From the NCBI RefSeq assembly GCF_048820975.1, contig NZ_JBMEUF010000002.1:248001-312000 (forward strand): a DNA stretch of 64,000 nucleotides, read 5' to 3'. Origin of the DNA: Glaciecola sp048820975. GTDB taxonomy: Bacteria; Pseudomonadota; Gammaproteobacteria; Enterobacterales; Alteromonadaceae. Made by a program: the position numbers and the translations under genes. Positions 8,003-17,354 of the stretch are shown here, in pieces; within the stretch, counting starts at the first letter, position 1, and each line of letters begins with the position of its first letter. Below the pieces are notes generated by a model. The model saw only the letters and a program-made list of their open reading frames with translations, searched no databases and was not told where the DNA came from.

Positions 8003-8608
8003 GTGTTTCTCCGATTAAGTATGTTTACGAACCGATTAAAAACTAAAACCATTTAAAGCTCTCTTCGGAACGAGAGGCATTTAAGCATGAGAAAACTAGG
8101 TATAGGTATATTATGAAATACCTTTGTATGGGATTAATTAAGTTTTACAGGGAAAAAGTATTGAATAACGTAAGTGATTGATTTGAAAGAGTGTACTTAA
8201 GTAGCAATGTTTGATCACTTTTTGAACAGCGGCTGCTTTAATGATCAGTGTTAAGTCATTTAAATTCAATAACTTAAAATTGAGGCTGACAAACTCCTCG
8301 TTTCTTTATCATTTTTTCTGAAAAATTTGATTGTTGAATACTTATTCATTTTTGTTTTTTTTGAAATTTTCAGTGGATTTCTATTTAAAAACCAAAAATC
8401 CATATATAACTTGAACTTAAAAAACAAAATTCTTCTCATAAAATAATAAAACAAACTATACTTTAGTTCGGAAGAAACGGGAAATGCAACAATTTTGAAT
8501 AAATTGATTGGAAACTGCATAAAAACTCATTTTTTATACGTAGCGCCCAGCTGGCCTATGTTTCGCTGCCCTTTAGGCTCAATTGAGCATAATTTCCTTA
8601 ATAAAACT

Positions 8609-8755
8609 ATGAAAATTGACATAATCAGTAAAATACTGACCCAAGGTAAGCAAACGCTATACGGCGCAATATTTTGCTTAAGCAAGGAAGAAAGGCGCGT
8701 TATTGTCAGATTAATTATACTAATGGAAAATCGATTTTCCCTAACACAGGATTAG
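8609..8755 (+). CDS. Hypothetical small protein (weak candidate)
   Basis: A 48-aa product (start MKIDIISKILTQGKQTLYGA, containing the charged segment CLSKEERRVIVRLI) would be encoded from ATG at 8609. Base composition here is closer to that of real genes than the rest of the gap. There is no good ribosome-binding site and no family that I recognise, and a 16-bp palindrome covers part of its 3' end. It may be chance or a decayed gene. Confidence 0.2.
   Translation: MKIDIISKILTQGKQTLYGAIFCLSKEERRVIVRLIILMENRFSLTQD
8725..8740. promoter_or_regulatory. Perfect 16-bp palindrome
   Basis: GGAAAATCGATTTTCC is a perfect inverted repeat with no spacer, 142 nt upstream of the transglycosylase start. 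It resembles a dimeric regulator site. No regulator can be named from the sequence. Confidence 0.4.
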
Positions 8756-8882
8756 CGCTATACCGAGCAGTGTATAAACTATTTAGGGTAAACTTTTAAT
8801 CATGAGTGAGCAAAGTCGTGAACTTTTCACCTTGAATGTTGTAGTATTAATATTCTATTTATGCTTTTGACAAGGACGCCTT

Positions 8883-10142
8883 GTGAAACAAACCTTTTTT
8901 AATTCCCCTTTTAATAGTTCGCGTAAATCACTTGCTTATTATGCAAGCGGCATTGTTTTAATGTGTGTGCATTTATCTGCTTTTGCTTATAAGGGAGATA
9001 TTGAACAAACAGTACAAGCTAACAAAAACAATTTTGCCCAATGTTTAGTTAACAAAAAAGCTCAGGCGCTAAATGCGGGGGTTTCGCAAACCCGTATAGA
9101 TCAAGAGTTTCCAAAACTTCAATTTATTCCAAGAGTGATTGAGCTTGACCGCAGTCAACCAGAGTTTATTTCTACCTTTCCCAATTATTACACCAAGCGC
9201 GTAAACACTTGGCGAATTGATAAAGGCCGTGAAAAGTATGCTGAACATAAAGACTTCTTGCAAAGCTTAACAAATAAATATGGTGTACCGGGCCACTACC
9301 TTATTGCATTTTGGGGCTTAGAGACTAATTACGGCGGCTATAAAGGGAAAATGTCGACCTTAGATTCATTAGCAACGCTGGCTTGTGATGAAAGGCGCAG
9401 TAAATTTTTTACAAACGAATTTTTCTTAGCCCTACAGCTAATGGATAGCCAAAATTTAAGCCGTGAAAGTATGCAAGGTTCATGGGCCGGTGCAATGGGC
9501 CACACTCAGTTTATGCCAACTACCTATACCAATTATGCGATAGACGGTGATGGTAACGGCCAAATTGATTTATGGAATAGCGAAAAAGATGCCTTGGCAT
9601 CAGCAGCAAATTTTTTGTGGCAGTTGGGTTGGAATCCTGGCCTTCGCTGGGGTCGTGAGGTTGTATTGCCCGATAACTTTGATTACACACTGGCGAATCA
9701 AAAAGTATTAACCATCAGCGAATGGAAAGCGCTCAATATTATACAAGGTAATAAACAAGCATTGCCTGAAAGTGATATTGAAGCACGGTTGCGTGTGCCT
9801 GCTGGACATAAAGGCCCTGCATTTTTAACTTACGCAAATTTTAGAACAATTATGCGCTGGAATAACTCAGAATTTTACGCCATTGCGGTTGGCCAATTAG
9901 CCAATCAGATTGCAGGCGGTGTTGGGTTATATGGAACCCTGCCTGATTTACCTAGCTTTAGTATTGCTGAAATGGCAAAGGTACAAGGTAAATTAAATCA
10001 GCTTGGTTTTGATGTGGGGGGTGCCGATGGCATCATGGGGCCAGCAACGCGTGAGGGAATAAGGCAGTATCAAGCAGCCAATCAATTGGTCGCTGATGGC
10101 TTCCCATCACCTGAAACGATTCAATCTATATTAGTTCAGTAA
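8883..10142 (+). CDS. MltB-type lytic murein transglycosylase with peptidoglycan-binding domain
   Basis: The 419-aa product has an N-terminal hydrophobic signal segment (residues about 17-37), the SLT_2/MltB catalytic domain (about 45-345) and a C-terminal PG_binding_1 domain (about 360-417: VQGKLNQLGFDVGGADGIMG, then TREGIRQYQ). Glu147 in FWGLETNYGGY is the catalytic acid; GAMGHTQFMPTTY and the Ca-binding-like loop DGDGNGQIDLW are family marks. It cleaves glycan strands to 1,6-anhydro-muropeptides in the periplasm. It begins with GTG at 8883, preceded by AAGGA at 6 nt. It is a stand-alone gene facing a bidirectional terminator; no lipobox is seen, unlike E. coli MltB. Confidence 0.92.
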   Translation: MKQTFFNSPFNSSRKSLAYYASGIVLMCVHLSAFAYKGDIEQTVQANKNNFAQCLVNKKAQALNAGVSQTRIDQEFPKLQFIPRVIELDRSQPEFISTFPNYYTKRVNTWRIDKGREKYAEHKDFLQSLTNKYGVPGHYLIAFWGLETNYGGYKGKMSTLDSLATLACDERRSKFFTNEFFLALQLMDSQNLSRESMQGSWAGAMGHTQFMPTTYTNYAIDGDGNGQIDLWNSEKDALASAANFLWQLGWNPGLRWGREVVLPDNFDYTLANQKVLTISEWKALNIIQGNKQALPESDIEARLRVPAGHKGPAFLTYANFRTIMRWNNSEFYAIAVGQLANQIAGGVGLYGTLPDLPSFSIAEMAKVQGKLNQLGFDVGGADGIMGPATREGIRQYQAANQLVADGFPSPETIQSILVQ

Positions 10143-10150
10143 TTAAAAAA

Positions 10151-10170
10151 AGGGGGCAAATTAGCCCCCT
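10151..10170. terminator. Bidirectional terminator between the transglycosylase and phaB
   Basis: AGGGGGC (10151-10157) and GCCCCCT (10164-10170) form a GC-rich 7-bp stem with a 6-nt loop. On the minus strand a run of T follows, so it best serves phaB; on the plus strand the tract is weaker. Confidence 0.85.
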
Positions 10171-10191
10171 ACTTTCAACATTTACTTTATA

Positions 10192-10914
10192 TTAATACAT
10201 GTGTTGCCCGCCATTAATTGACAGAGTTGAACCGGTAATAAAACTCGATTCATCATCAACTAAAAATGCAACACTGTTTGCTATGTCCTCAGGACGGCCC
10301 AAACGGCCTACGGGTATGGTTTTGATGATTTTAACCAACACATCTTCAGGTACGGCTCGCACCATATCGGTATCCACATAACCCGGCGCAATAGCATTTA
10401 CGGTAATACCTTTAGCAGCATTCTCTAAAGCGAGCGCTTTTGTAAAACCGTGTATACCTGATTTAGCCGCGGCGTAATTTACCTGCCCATACTGCCCTGC
10501 TTGCCCATTTACCGAGCCCACGTTAATAATACGTCCAAAGTTTCGCTCACGCATGCTTTCAATTACCGCTTTACTGGTATTAAAGCATGACGCTAGATTT
10601 GTTTGAATTACTGCATCCCAATTCTCAAATGACATTCTATGCATGGTTCCATCACGTGTTATACCGGCATTGTTAATTAAAATGTCTACTGGCCCATAAT
10701 TTTCGTTGATCTTGGCAATGGCGCTTTGCACAAGGCCAAAGTCTGATACATCAAATTTTTCAGTGGGAATACCGGTTCTTTCGCTGAATGCAGCGGCGGC
10801 GTCATCATTTCCCGCATAGTTTGCAATTACCGTATACCCTTTATTTTTTAAGGTTGTGCAGATGGCCTCTCCTATTCCCCTTGTGCCGCCTGTTACTAAA
10901 GCTACTCTTCCCAT
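10192..10914 (-). CDS. phaB: Acetoacetyl-CoA reductase (3-ketoacyl-CoA reductase, SDR)
   Basis: The 240-aa short-chain dehydrogenase has a Rossmann TGGTRGIG motif at residues 8-15, an NNAG motif, the catalytic Ser in INVGSVNGQAGQYGQ and Tyr/Lys in NYAAAKSG. The GQAGQYGQVNYAAAKSGIHGFTKALALE block and C-terminal ITGSTLSINGGQHMY are those of PhaB, which reduces acetoacetyl-CoA with NADPH to (R)-3-hydroxybutyryl-CoA for PHA. FabG is the main alternative, but these motifs and the nearby phaR-phaP-phaZ genes favour PhaB. GAGGGA lies 7 nt before the ATG. It is a single-gene unit ending at a strong terminator. Confidence 0.88.
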   Translation of the reverse strand: MGRVALVTGGTRGIGEAICTTLKNKGYTVIANYAGNDDAAAAFSERTGIPTEKFDVSDFGLVQSAIAKINENYGPVDILINNAGITRDGTMHRMSFENWDAVIQTNLASCFNTSKAVIESMRERNFGRIINVGSVNGQAGQYGQVNYAAAKSGIHGFTKALALENAAKGITVNAIAPGYVDTDMVRAVPEDVLVKIIKTIPVGRLGRPEDIANSVAFLVDDESSFITGSTLSINGGQHMY

Positions 10915-11197
10915 GATATTTCCCTCGTTTGCCTCTATAGTAATTAATTCAATGAATACTGCTACATTGACTCCAGTTATATCGCTTAAGCCTTTTGTAA
11001 GTAATCCTACTTTAGTATATTTAATGTACAGTTGGACTAAGGTCTTACCTTTAAATCGTGAACTAAAAGTGTGTCAATTTGATTATCTACACCCAAGAAT
11101 GATTGTGTTGCTTTGAAAAAAAAGTAAACTACCGTGTTCAAAGGTAGCGAAGCTTGTTTGCTTTCGTTATTTACACACAATATTGATGGAGATCCCC

Positions 11198-12046
11198 TTG
11201 CGCGAAACCTACAGACTTGTTATTGACTGCCCAGACCAAGTTGGTTTAGTGGCTGCTGTATCTCAATTTTTAGCCGCCAGAAATGCGAGCATTCTAGAAG
11301 CAAGCCATCACACTGATATGCAACTCAAACGTTTTTTTATGCGCCATGAAATAGATGCGTCATCGCTTGCTGAAGGTTTAGATTCGTTGAAGGCTTCATT
11401 TAGTGAATTAGCGAGTAAGTTTGCTATGACATGGTCATTAACAAGCTCGGTTAACAAACCGAAGATGGCCTTATTGGCGAGTAAAGAATCCCACTGCCTA
11501 AATGATGTACTTCACAGATGGCATACAGGTGAACTAAACTGTGAAATATCCTGCATTATTGCTAATCACCAAAACATGCAGAAGTACGCCGACTGGTATA
11601 AAATTCCCTTTCATTTTATTGATTTCAGTAATAAAGCAGCGGCATTTAAGCAAATAGAAAAGCTACTAGAAGAATATAATATTGACTTAACGGTGCTTGC
11701 ACGCTTCATGCAAATTGTACCCGATGAACTATGCCAGAAACTTGCGGGTAAAATAATAAATATTCACCATAGCTTTTTACCTTCATTTGTTGGCGCTAAG
11801 CCATACCAACAAGCCTACGACCGCGGTGTTAAACTTATAGGTGCAACTTGCCATTATGTGACAAGCACTTTAGATGAGGGCCCTATTATTGAACAGGAAG
11901 TTATGCGAATTTCGCACAGTGATAGCAGTGAAGATATGGTGCGCAAAGGAAAGCGTTGTGAAATAAATGCTTTAGCAAACGGCATTCGTTACCACATTGA
12001 AGACCGCGTAATCATTTGCCAAAACAAAACGATTGTATTTAATTAG
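11198..12046 (+). CDS. purU: Formyltetrahydrofolate deformylase
   Basis: The product has an N-terminal ACT domain (about 5-80: YRLVIDCPDQVGLVAAVSQFL) and a formyl-transferase fold (about 95-280) with INIHHSFLPSFVGAKPY (catalytic His) and GATCHYVTSTLDEGPII (catalytic Asp). It hydrolyses 10-formyl-THF to THF and formate, balancing one-carbon pools. I chose TTG at 11198 because GGAGA ends 5 nt before it and the resulting 282 aa fit the family (about 280). ATG at 11186 (286 aa) and TTG at 11183 are in frame but lack a ribosome-binding site. It overlaps the convergent EAL gene by 8 bp at the 3' ends. Confidence 0.92.
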   Translation: MRETYRLVIDCPDQVGLVAAVSQFLAARNASILEASHHTDMQLKRFFMRHEIDASSLAEGLDSLKASFSELASKFAMTWSLTSSVNKPKMALLASKESHCLNDVLHRWHTGELNCEISCIIANHQNMQKYADWYKIPFHFIDFSNKAAAFKQIEKLLEEYNIDLTVLARFMQIVPDELCQKLAGKIINIHHSFLPSFVGAKPYQQAYDRGVKLIGATCHYVTSTLDEGPIIEQEVMRISHSDSSEDMVRKGKRCEINALANGIRYHIEDRVIICQNKTIVFN

Positions 12047-13568
12047 CGGTAGCCTGCGCTACCATTAAGCTGTTTAATTTAGGCGCAGTTATTGGGCGGC
12101 TAAAGAAAAAGCCTTGGGCGAACTTGACGCCTTCGCGCAACAAGATCTTACGTTGTGCGTCGGTTTCAACTCCCTCGGCCACAACGGGCACATCAAGTGA
12201 GTCGGCTATTTTAACAATTTGAGGGATTAAACCGGCTCTAAATGCATTTTTTTCCAAGCCTATGCAAAAACTCTTATCCAGTTTTAAATAATCAAGCGGA
12301 ATGCTCTGTAACTGAGATAAATTAGAGTAGCCTGTGCCAAAGTCGTCTATCGCAACCTCTACGTTTATTTCTTTAATTTTTTTAAGTGCTGCGCGAGCAC
12401 TTGCACTTTTAAATGGCTCATCTTCTGTAATTTCAAAACACAATTGAAAACGGCTAGAAAAGAACTCTTTGTTTTCGTTTAACCGAGCATAGTTAGTTAC
12501 GGTCAAATCATTTGGAAATATATTAAAGTTGACTTTAAATGATTCAGGCAAGCCATTTTGATGAACTAGGGCTGACATCGCCGCCTTGAAAATTCCTCGC
12601 GTAAAGGGGATCGTTAAGTTACTTTTAAACACAATGGGAATAAATTCGTCAGGCGATAAATGCCCTAATTTGTCTTTAAACCTTGCGAGCACCTCACAAC
12701 CCACTATATCACCGCTTTGTAAATCTATAATTGGCTGAAATACTGGATAAAATAGTTTGTTCTTTATTCCGCGTTTTATTCGTAATTCATGACAATAATA
12801 GTGCGTAATTAATATGTGCGCTAAATAATAAAACACAACAACCGCCACTAAGATCCCCGCTATAATCATTGCAATAGTGGTACGATCAAATTGCTTAATA
12901 AGCTTATCGGCGGTGGCCACACAAAAGCCGCTGCTATTTTCGCATACCACTACGGACATTGTATCAAGGGTTTGTGGGCTATTGTGCAATTGCTGGAACA
13001 GCCCTTTTACGCCCGACATTTCAATTAAGTTTTCGGTATCTTTATAAACCCATTGCCAAAGAAACAAGGGGCGTTCTAGATGCACAGCTTCATCAGGGCT
13101 AAGCATAACATGGAAATTATCAGATTTGACTAACACCACAGGGTAGTCATTTTCAAATACAGCTACCGAATGTGCTAAAACCAATTCGTTGTCAGCAGTG
13201 AGCACAGTTCCCGTTATATCTAACTCAGTAGGCTCTCTGAGTAAGCCAATACTAGTGTTGCACACTTCTTTATTTGACTGATAAAAAGCAATCTCTTTTA
13301 CATGACGGCTAGTAAAAAGTTGCTGGCGCATTGATTGTATTTTTGCTTCACTGCACGCCCCTTCACCTAAAGTAGTATTTAAATCTTGTAACTTATTGCT
13401 TGTTTCATCTGCCACAGTGCGTGCAGTTTGTAATAACTCTTGCGCAAACATGGTTTGTCTTTGTTCTGCAACATACTTTATTACAAAAATAGTTAAGCCA
13501 ACTAAAAAGCTTGTGGATACAATGGAGAAGATCAAAGTATAAAAACGCTTTAAAGTAGTGCGATACAT
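12039..13568 (-). CDS. Membrane c-di-GMP phosphodiesterase with CSS sensor and EAL domain
   Basis: The 509-aa product has TM1 (about 10-32), a periplasmic CSS-motif region (about 35-235) with Cys residues (GEGACSEAK, KEVCNTS, VVCENSSGFCVA), TM2 (about 237-258) and a cytoplasmic EAL domain (about 270-500). Catalytic signatures are present: CEVLAR (EVL variant of EAL), NFNIFP, ITEDE, DDFGTGYSNL, LKLDKSF and EGVET. The family hydrolyses c-di-GMP to pGpG; in the CSS group, redox state and proteolysis of the periplasmic domain are known controls. It is convergent with purU, sharing 8 bp. It could oppose the diguanylate cyclase at 23343 and affect MshE, but that is inference. Confidence 0.9.
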   Translation of the reverse strand: MYRTTLKRFYTLIFSIVSTSFLVGLTIFVIKYVAEQRQTMFAQELLQTARTVADETSNKLQDLNTTLGEGACSEAKIQSMRQQLFTSRHVKEIAFYQSNKEVCNTSIGLLREPTELDITGTVLTADNELVLAHSVAVFENDYPVVLVKSDNFHVMLSPDEAVHLERPLFLWQWVYKDTENLIEMSGVKGLFQQLHNSPQTLDTMSVVVCENSSGFCVATADKLIKQFDRTTIAMIIAGILVAVVVFYYLAHILITHYYCHELRIKRGIKNKLFYPVFQPIIDLQSGDIVGCEVLARFKDKLGHLSPDEFIPIVFKSNLTIPFTRGIFKAAMSALVHQNGLPESFKVNFNIFPNDLTVTNYARLNENKEFFSSRFQLCFEITEDEPFKSASARAALKKIKEINVEVAIDDFGTGYSNLSQLQSIPLDYLKLDKSFCIGLEKNAFRAGLIPQIVKIADSLDVPVVAEGVETDAQRKILLREGVKFAQGFFFSRPITAPKLNSLMVAQATAN

Positions 13569-13800
13569 ATTTACTCGCCGTAGTAGTTTTATTAAGGTAA
13601 TTTACTACCATGACAGCTTTTTATATATTAATTAACATATTTTTCAGACATATAGCGACAAGCGAGCAATTATTAACCGATTAGTTTACATTTTAGCCAC
13701 TTTAATCTCGATTCCGTGGTAAAACGTAAATAAAGACGCTTAAATAAGTACATAATAATAATTACATAGATAAACAAGACAGAAATCAAAAGGAATAATA

Positions 13801-15969
13801 ATGAAGAAACCTCTTTTAGCTACGCTTTCAGTAGCGATTTTACTTGGACTCAATGCTTGCACATCAACGCAAGCGCCTTCACCTATTACACAGGCTAAAA
13901 TTAATACGCAAAAAATCAACAACAATGTGCTGCTTGCCGAATTTAAAGGGCCCTACGGAGGCGTTCCCGCTTTTGATAAAATGGACTTAGCACAATTAAA
14001 ACCGGCGCTTGAGTATGGTATGCAAGCATCACTCGCTGAATATCAGGTAATTGCCAACAATCCCGCTCCTGCTACTTTCGAAAATACGATTGTTGCGATG
14101 GAAAAAGCCGGTAAGGCGCTTGGTCGAGTATTTAGATACTGGGGCATATGGAGTTCAAACAAATCATCAGCAGAATTTAGGGAAATTCAGCGAGAAATGG
14201 CCCCTAAGCTTAGCGCTTACCGTTCAAAAATATCGCAAAACAAAGCACTTTTCGAACGAATTAAAGACGTATATGAAAGTGAAGAAATGGCAACACTTAC
14301 CGCTGAAGAGCAGCGTATCGTGTCGAATCGCTACCATGGCTTTGTTCGCGATGGTGCCTTACTAAATGCAGAAGATAAAAAACGTTATGCCGAAATCAAT
14401 CAAGAATTAGCCGGATTACAGACTAAATTCGCTAATAACGTGCTAGCAGATGAAGAAGGTTATGTGCTGTATTTAACTGAGGAACAACTCGACGGTTTAT
14501 CTGAGTCATTCGTTAAATCATCTGCCAGCATGGCCTCTGAGCGTGGCTTTGAAGGTAAGTATGCAGTCACTAACTCCCGCTCATCTATGGACCAATTTCT
14601 GACCTATTCAACAGATAGAGACTTACGACAGCGCGTGTGGGAAACATATTACTCAAGGGGTAACAATGGTGATGAGAATGACAACAACGCACTCATTAAG
14701 CAAATACTAACACTACGCCATGAGCGCATAGGCCTTCTTGGCTATGAAAACTACGCCCAATGGCGTTTAGAAGATCGCATGGCTAAAACACCTGAAAACG
14801 CGATGGACTTAATGGAAAAAGTGTGGCCAGCTGCTATTGCACGAGTGGAAGAAGAAGTGGCAGATATGCAGGCTATTGCTGATGCAGAAAACGCTAACAT
14901 AACTATCGCACCATGGGATTATAGATTCTATGCTGAGAAAGTCAGAAAGGCGAAATTTGACCTAGATTCAGATGAAGTAAAACAATACTTACAACTTGAT
15001 AAACTGCGTGAAGCAATGTTTTACGTGGCTGGCGAGTTATTCAACTTTGCTTTCACAGAAGTACCAAGTGGCAAAGTGCCGGTTTTTCATGAAGATGTAA
15101 AAGTGTGGGAAGTAAATGATAAAACCACCGGCAAGTTCATTGGCTTATGGTACTTAGACCCGTTCGCTCGCCAAGGGAAACGCTCTGGCGCGTGGGCCAC
15201 CACTTATCGTTCTTACACAACCTTTGAGGGTGAAAAATCAGTGCTCTCATCAAACAATTCTAACTTTGTGAAGGGACCTGACTCAGAACCCACATTAATT
15301 TCTTGGGATGACGCAGAAACCTATTTTCATGAATTTGGCCATGCGCTTCACTTTTTGTCAGCTACGGTTAAATATCCAAGCTCACATTCAGGTGTGCGCG
15401 ACTACACAGAATTTCAATCTCAGCTATTAGAGAGATGGTTGCTTACCGATGAAGTAATTAATAATTATTTGGTGCATTATCAAACTGGCGAGCCTATTCC
15501 ACAAAGCTTGGTAGCCAAAATTAAACAAGCCGCTACCTTTAATGAAGGTTTTAAAACCACTGAGTATATGTCTTCAGCAATTATGGACTTGTTGTATCAC
15601 ACTACCGACCCTAGTGACATTGACCCACAAGAGTTTGAGCGCGAACAACTGCGCCGCTTAAATATGCCAGAAGAAGTTGTTATGCGTCATAGAAGTACGC
15701 AGTTTATGCACATATTCTCAAGCGAGGGCTATGCAGCAGCCTATTATGGTTATATGTGGGCTGAAGTCTTAACATCTGACGCAGCCGAAGCATTCGCCAA
15801 CGCACCAGGTGGCTTTTACGATAAAGAGTTAAGTGAACGCCTTGTGAAATACTTATTCTCAGTCAGAAATGCTATGGAGCCAGGTGAAGCGTATCGTAAG
15901 TTTAGAGGGCGTGATGCAAATGTTGAAGCCTTAATGCGTGACCGCGGCTTTCCTTTACCAAAAGAATAA
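13801..15969 (+). CDS. M3-family oligopeptidase / dipeptidyl carboxypeptidase, lipoprotein
   Basis: The 722-aa product has a lipoprotein signal (lipobox LNAC, Cys20), so it is membrane-anchored, probably in the periplasm. The M3 zinc peptidase core holds HEFGHALH at residues 510-517 (His510, Glu511, His514) and a downstream E in DYTEFQSQLLERW as third ligand. The C-terminal GYMWAEVLTSDAAEAF and final FRGRDANVEALMRDRGF are typical of Dcp/OpdA. It would cleave dipeptides or short peptides for peptide turnover. AAGGA lies 7 nt before ATG. It is a single gene with a 232-base 5' region without other content. Dcp versus oligopeptidase A cannot be settled by eye; Dcp-like is preferred for the exported form. 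Confidence 0.88.
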   Translation: MKKPLLATLSVAILLGLNACTSTQAPSPITQAKINTQKINNNVLLAEFKGPYGGVPAFDKMDLAQLKPALEYGMQASLAEYQVIANNPAPATFENTIVAMEKAGKALGRVFRYWGIWSSNKSSAEFREIQREMAPKLSAYRSKISQNKALFERIKDVYESEEMATLTAEEQRIVSNRYHGFVRDGALLNAEDKKRYAEINQELAGLQTKFANNVLADEEGYVLYLTEEQLDGLSESFVKSSASMASERGFEGKYAVTNSRSSMDQFLTYSTDRDLRQRVWETYYSRGNNGDENDNNALIKQILTLRHERIGLLGYENYAQWRLEDRMAKTPENAMDLMEKVWPAAIARVEEEVADMQAIADAENANITIAPWDYRFYAEKVRKAKFDLDSDEVKQYLQLDKLREAMFYVAGELFNFAFTEVPSGKVPVFHEDVKVWEVNDKTTGKFIGLWYLDPFARQGKRSGAWATTYRSYTTFEGEKSVLSSNNSNFVKGPDSEPTLISWDDAETYFHEFGHALHFLSATVKYPSSHSGVRDYTEFQSQLLERWLLTDEVINNYLVHYQTGEPIPQSLVAKIKQAATFNEGFKTTEYMSSAIMDLLYHTTDPSDIDPQEFEREQLRRLNMPEEVVMRHRSTQFMHIFSSEGYAAAYYGYMWAEVLTSDAAEAFANAPGGFYDKELSERLVKYLFSVRNAMEPGEAYRKFRGRDANVEALMRDRGFPLPKE

Positions 15970-15985
15970 GCAGCAGTATGAAGTA

Positions 15986-16018
15986 AACGCGAACGCTTGA
16001 AGTAAGAGCGTTCGTGTT
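15986..16018. terminator. Convergent terminator hairpin
   Basis: AACGCGAACGCT (15986-15997) pairs with AGCGTTCGTGTT (16007-16018) over 12 bp, including one G-U pair, with a 9-nt loop, and it lies between two converging genes. T-rich sequence follows on the plus side. It overlaps the stop of the minus-strand gene. Confidence 0.7.
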
Positions 16019-17354
16019 ATTTATGCTTTTCTATTAGGCGATGAATAAGGTTCATTGTAATCTCAATAGCGCCGCCATTTCGCAGCAAGGCTTTAGAGCC
16101 ACGCTCTCCATCGAATTTAGCTAACTCTTTGTTCGTAAGCCAATGCTCTGTAGCTTCATACAGCTCGCGAGAGTTATTTACGACTGCCAATGCATTTAAG
16201 TTATGCAAATAATCACACACCATATCACTATCAAAACCAGCTGCGTTTATCATCATAGGCTTACAATTGAGTGCGCCTTGCATGCAGCTTTGACCTACAA
16301 GTGATGCATCACTCGAGCCAATAAAAGAAAGAAAAGCTGAGCTACTTAAGGCATTTAACATGCTTATACTATTGACCACTATGCAATCAGGTACATGGCT
16401 AGGGCGAAGCGATACATCAAGGGTCTTTTCGTTATTTAAGTAATCACTATATTGATAAGTTTCAAGGCCTGACGCGCGAAATTTTAGGCATACATCATCA
16501 TAACTAGCTCGTGATAAAGGCACAACGACCAAACGTAAGGTGGTATGGTGCTTTTTCATCGCTAAGAAAACATTCAATAATTGCTTTTCTTCGGCTTCAC
16601 TCGTGCCGGCACCTAATATGAACGTATCATTTTCAAATCCAAAGTACGATACAAATGCTTCGCCCAATACCTCATCTTTTGGATCAGGTAATATGTCAAA
16701 TTTTATATTTCGAGAAATATGTAATTGAGGCTTATACATTCCAAACGCTAAGAAATTTTCAAATGACTCCCTATCAATGGTACAAATTGCATCAAAGCGG
16801 CGCAGTGTATTGCGATAAAGCCACGCATACCGTTTCGCATAACTCAACTCGCTCTGATGCATACTGGCATTTATTAGCGCGCAAGCAATATTGTTTTGGT
16901 AGCATATTTGTAATAAGTTTGGCCATATGTTTGCCCCTACTAGTAAGCTAACTTGTGGCTTTAAAGCATTAATAAATGGCTGTAAATACGTGCGTAGATC
17001 ATACTCAACAATGGCGTGCTGAACTTTATTGTTAAACACATTTAATGCAAACTGTGCACACTCAACTGAAGGTGTACTCAATGTAACTTGGTTTTTTGGA
17101 TACGCATTTAGCCACTCGTTCACTAAACCTTGCACTATATTTATTTCGTTAATAGAAGTGCAGTGAAGATGAATCCCCCCAACTTTTAGATTTGTATATA
17201 GTTGTGCTTTAGTATTCACGCCTAATGGCGATTTTGTTTTCTTCAGCCCTAATAGGCCTCTTAAATAAGAGAAAATTATGAATACGGTGTACAGCCAGCG
17301 AACAAAGTTTTGTCTGAATTTTTGCGGTTTAGGCTCATAAAAATTTGTTAGCAT
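16017..17354 (-). CDS. Divergent Kdo transferase-like (WaaA/GT30) protein
   Basis: The 445-aa product has an N-terminal hydrophobic segment (about 20-38) and the two-domain layout of 3-deoxy-manno-octulosonate transferases: GGIHLHCTSINEINIVQGLVNEW (family form W-HxxSVGE), then LLVGANIWPNLLQICYQNNI and LINASMHQSELSYAKRYAWLYR, and a C-terminal ILGAGTSEAEE block. WaaA adds Kdo to lipid A precursor at the inner membrane. The Glu of the first block is kept, but the family ET-E-WPN block reads VGANIWPN, and overall similarity appears low. It may be a paralogue with another acceptor or a degenerate enzyme. It overlaps the upstream hybrid kinase by 7 bp, so the two are probably translated together. 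Confidence 0.7.
   Translation of the reverse strand: MLTNFYEPKPQKFRQNFVRWLYTVFIIFSYLRGLLGLKKTKSPLGVNTKAQLYTNLKVGGIHLHCTSINEINIVQGLVNEWLNAYPKNQVTLSTPSVECAQFALNVFNNKVQHAIVEYDLRTYLQPFINALKPQVSLLVGANIWPNLLQICYQNNIACALINASMHQSELSYAKRYAWLYRNTLRRFDAICTIDRESFENFLAFGMYKPQLHISRNIKFDILPDPKDEVLGEAFVSYFGFENDTFILGAGTSEAEEKQLLNVFLAMKKHHTTLRLVVVPLSRASYDDVCLKFRASGLETYQYSDYLNNEKTLDVSLRPSHVPDCIVVNSISMLNALSSSAFLSFIGSSDASLVGQSCMQGALNCKPMMINAAGFDSDMVCDYLHNLNALAVVNNSRELYEATEHWLTNKELAKFDGERGSKALLRNGGAIEITMNLIHRLIEKHK

Larger units (their letters stand above)
8003..8882. other. AT-rich intergenic region of 880 bases
   Basis: This gap separates the divergent chaperone/usher locus and the lytic transglycosylase. It is clearly more AT-rich than the flanking genes, with runs such as T8 near 8350. 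The open frames inside are short, start with rare codons and have low-complexity Phe/Lys/Tyr-rich products, except for the weak candidate at 8609-8755. It probably holds the regulatory region of the pilus locus, including a hairpin around CTCTC/GAGAG near 8061-8078 in its leader. No transposase remnant, tRNA or clear terminator was seen. Confidence 0.6.

Noticed and set aside
8266..8520. 84-aa minus-strand open frame in the AT-rich gap
   Set aside because: Low-complexity Phe/Lys/Tyr-rich product typical of chance frames in AT-rich DNA; no ribosome-binding site.
8802..8870. 22-aa open frame (MSEQSRELFTLNVVVLIFYL and two more residues) just before the transglycosylase
   Set aside because: It could be a tiny membrane peptide or leader, but it lacks a ribosome-binding site and there is no independent support.
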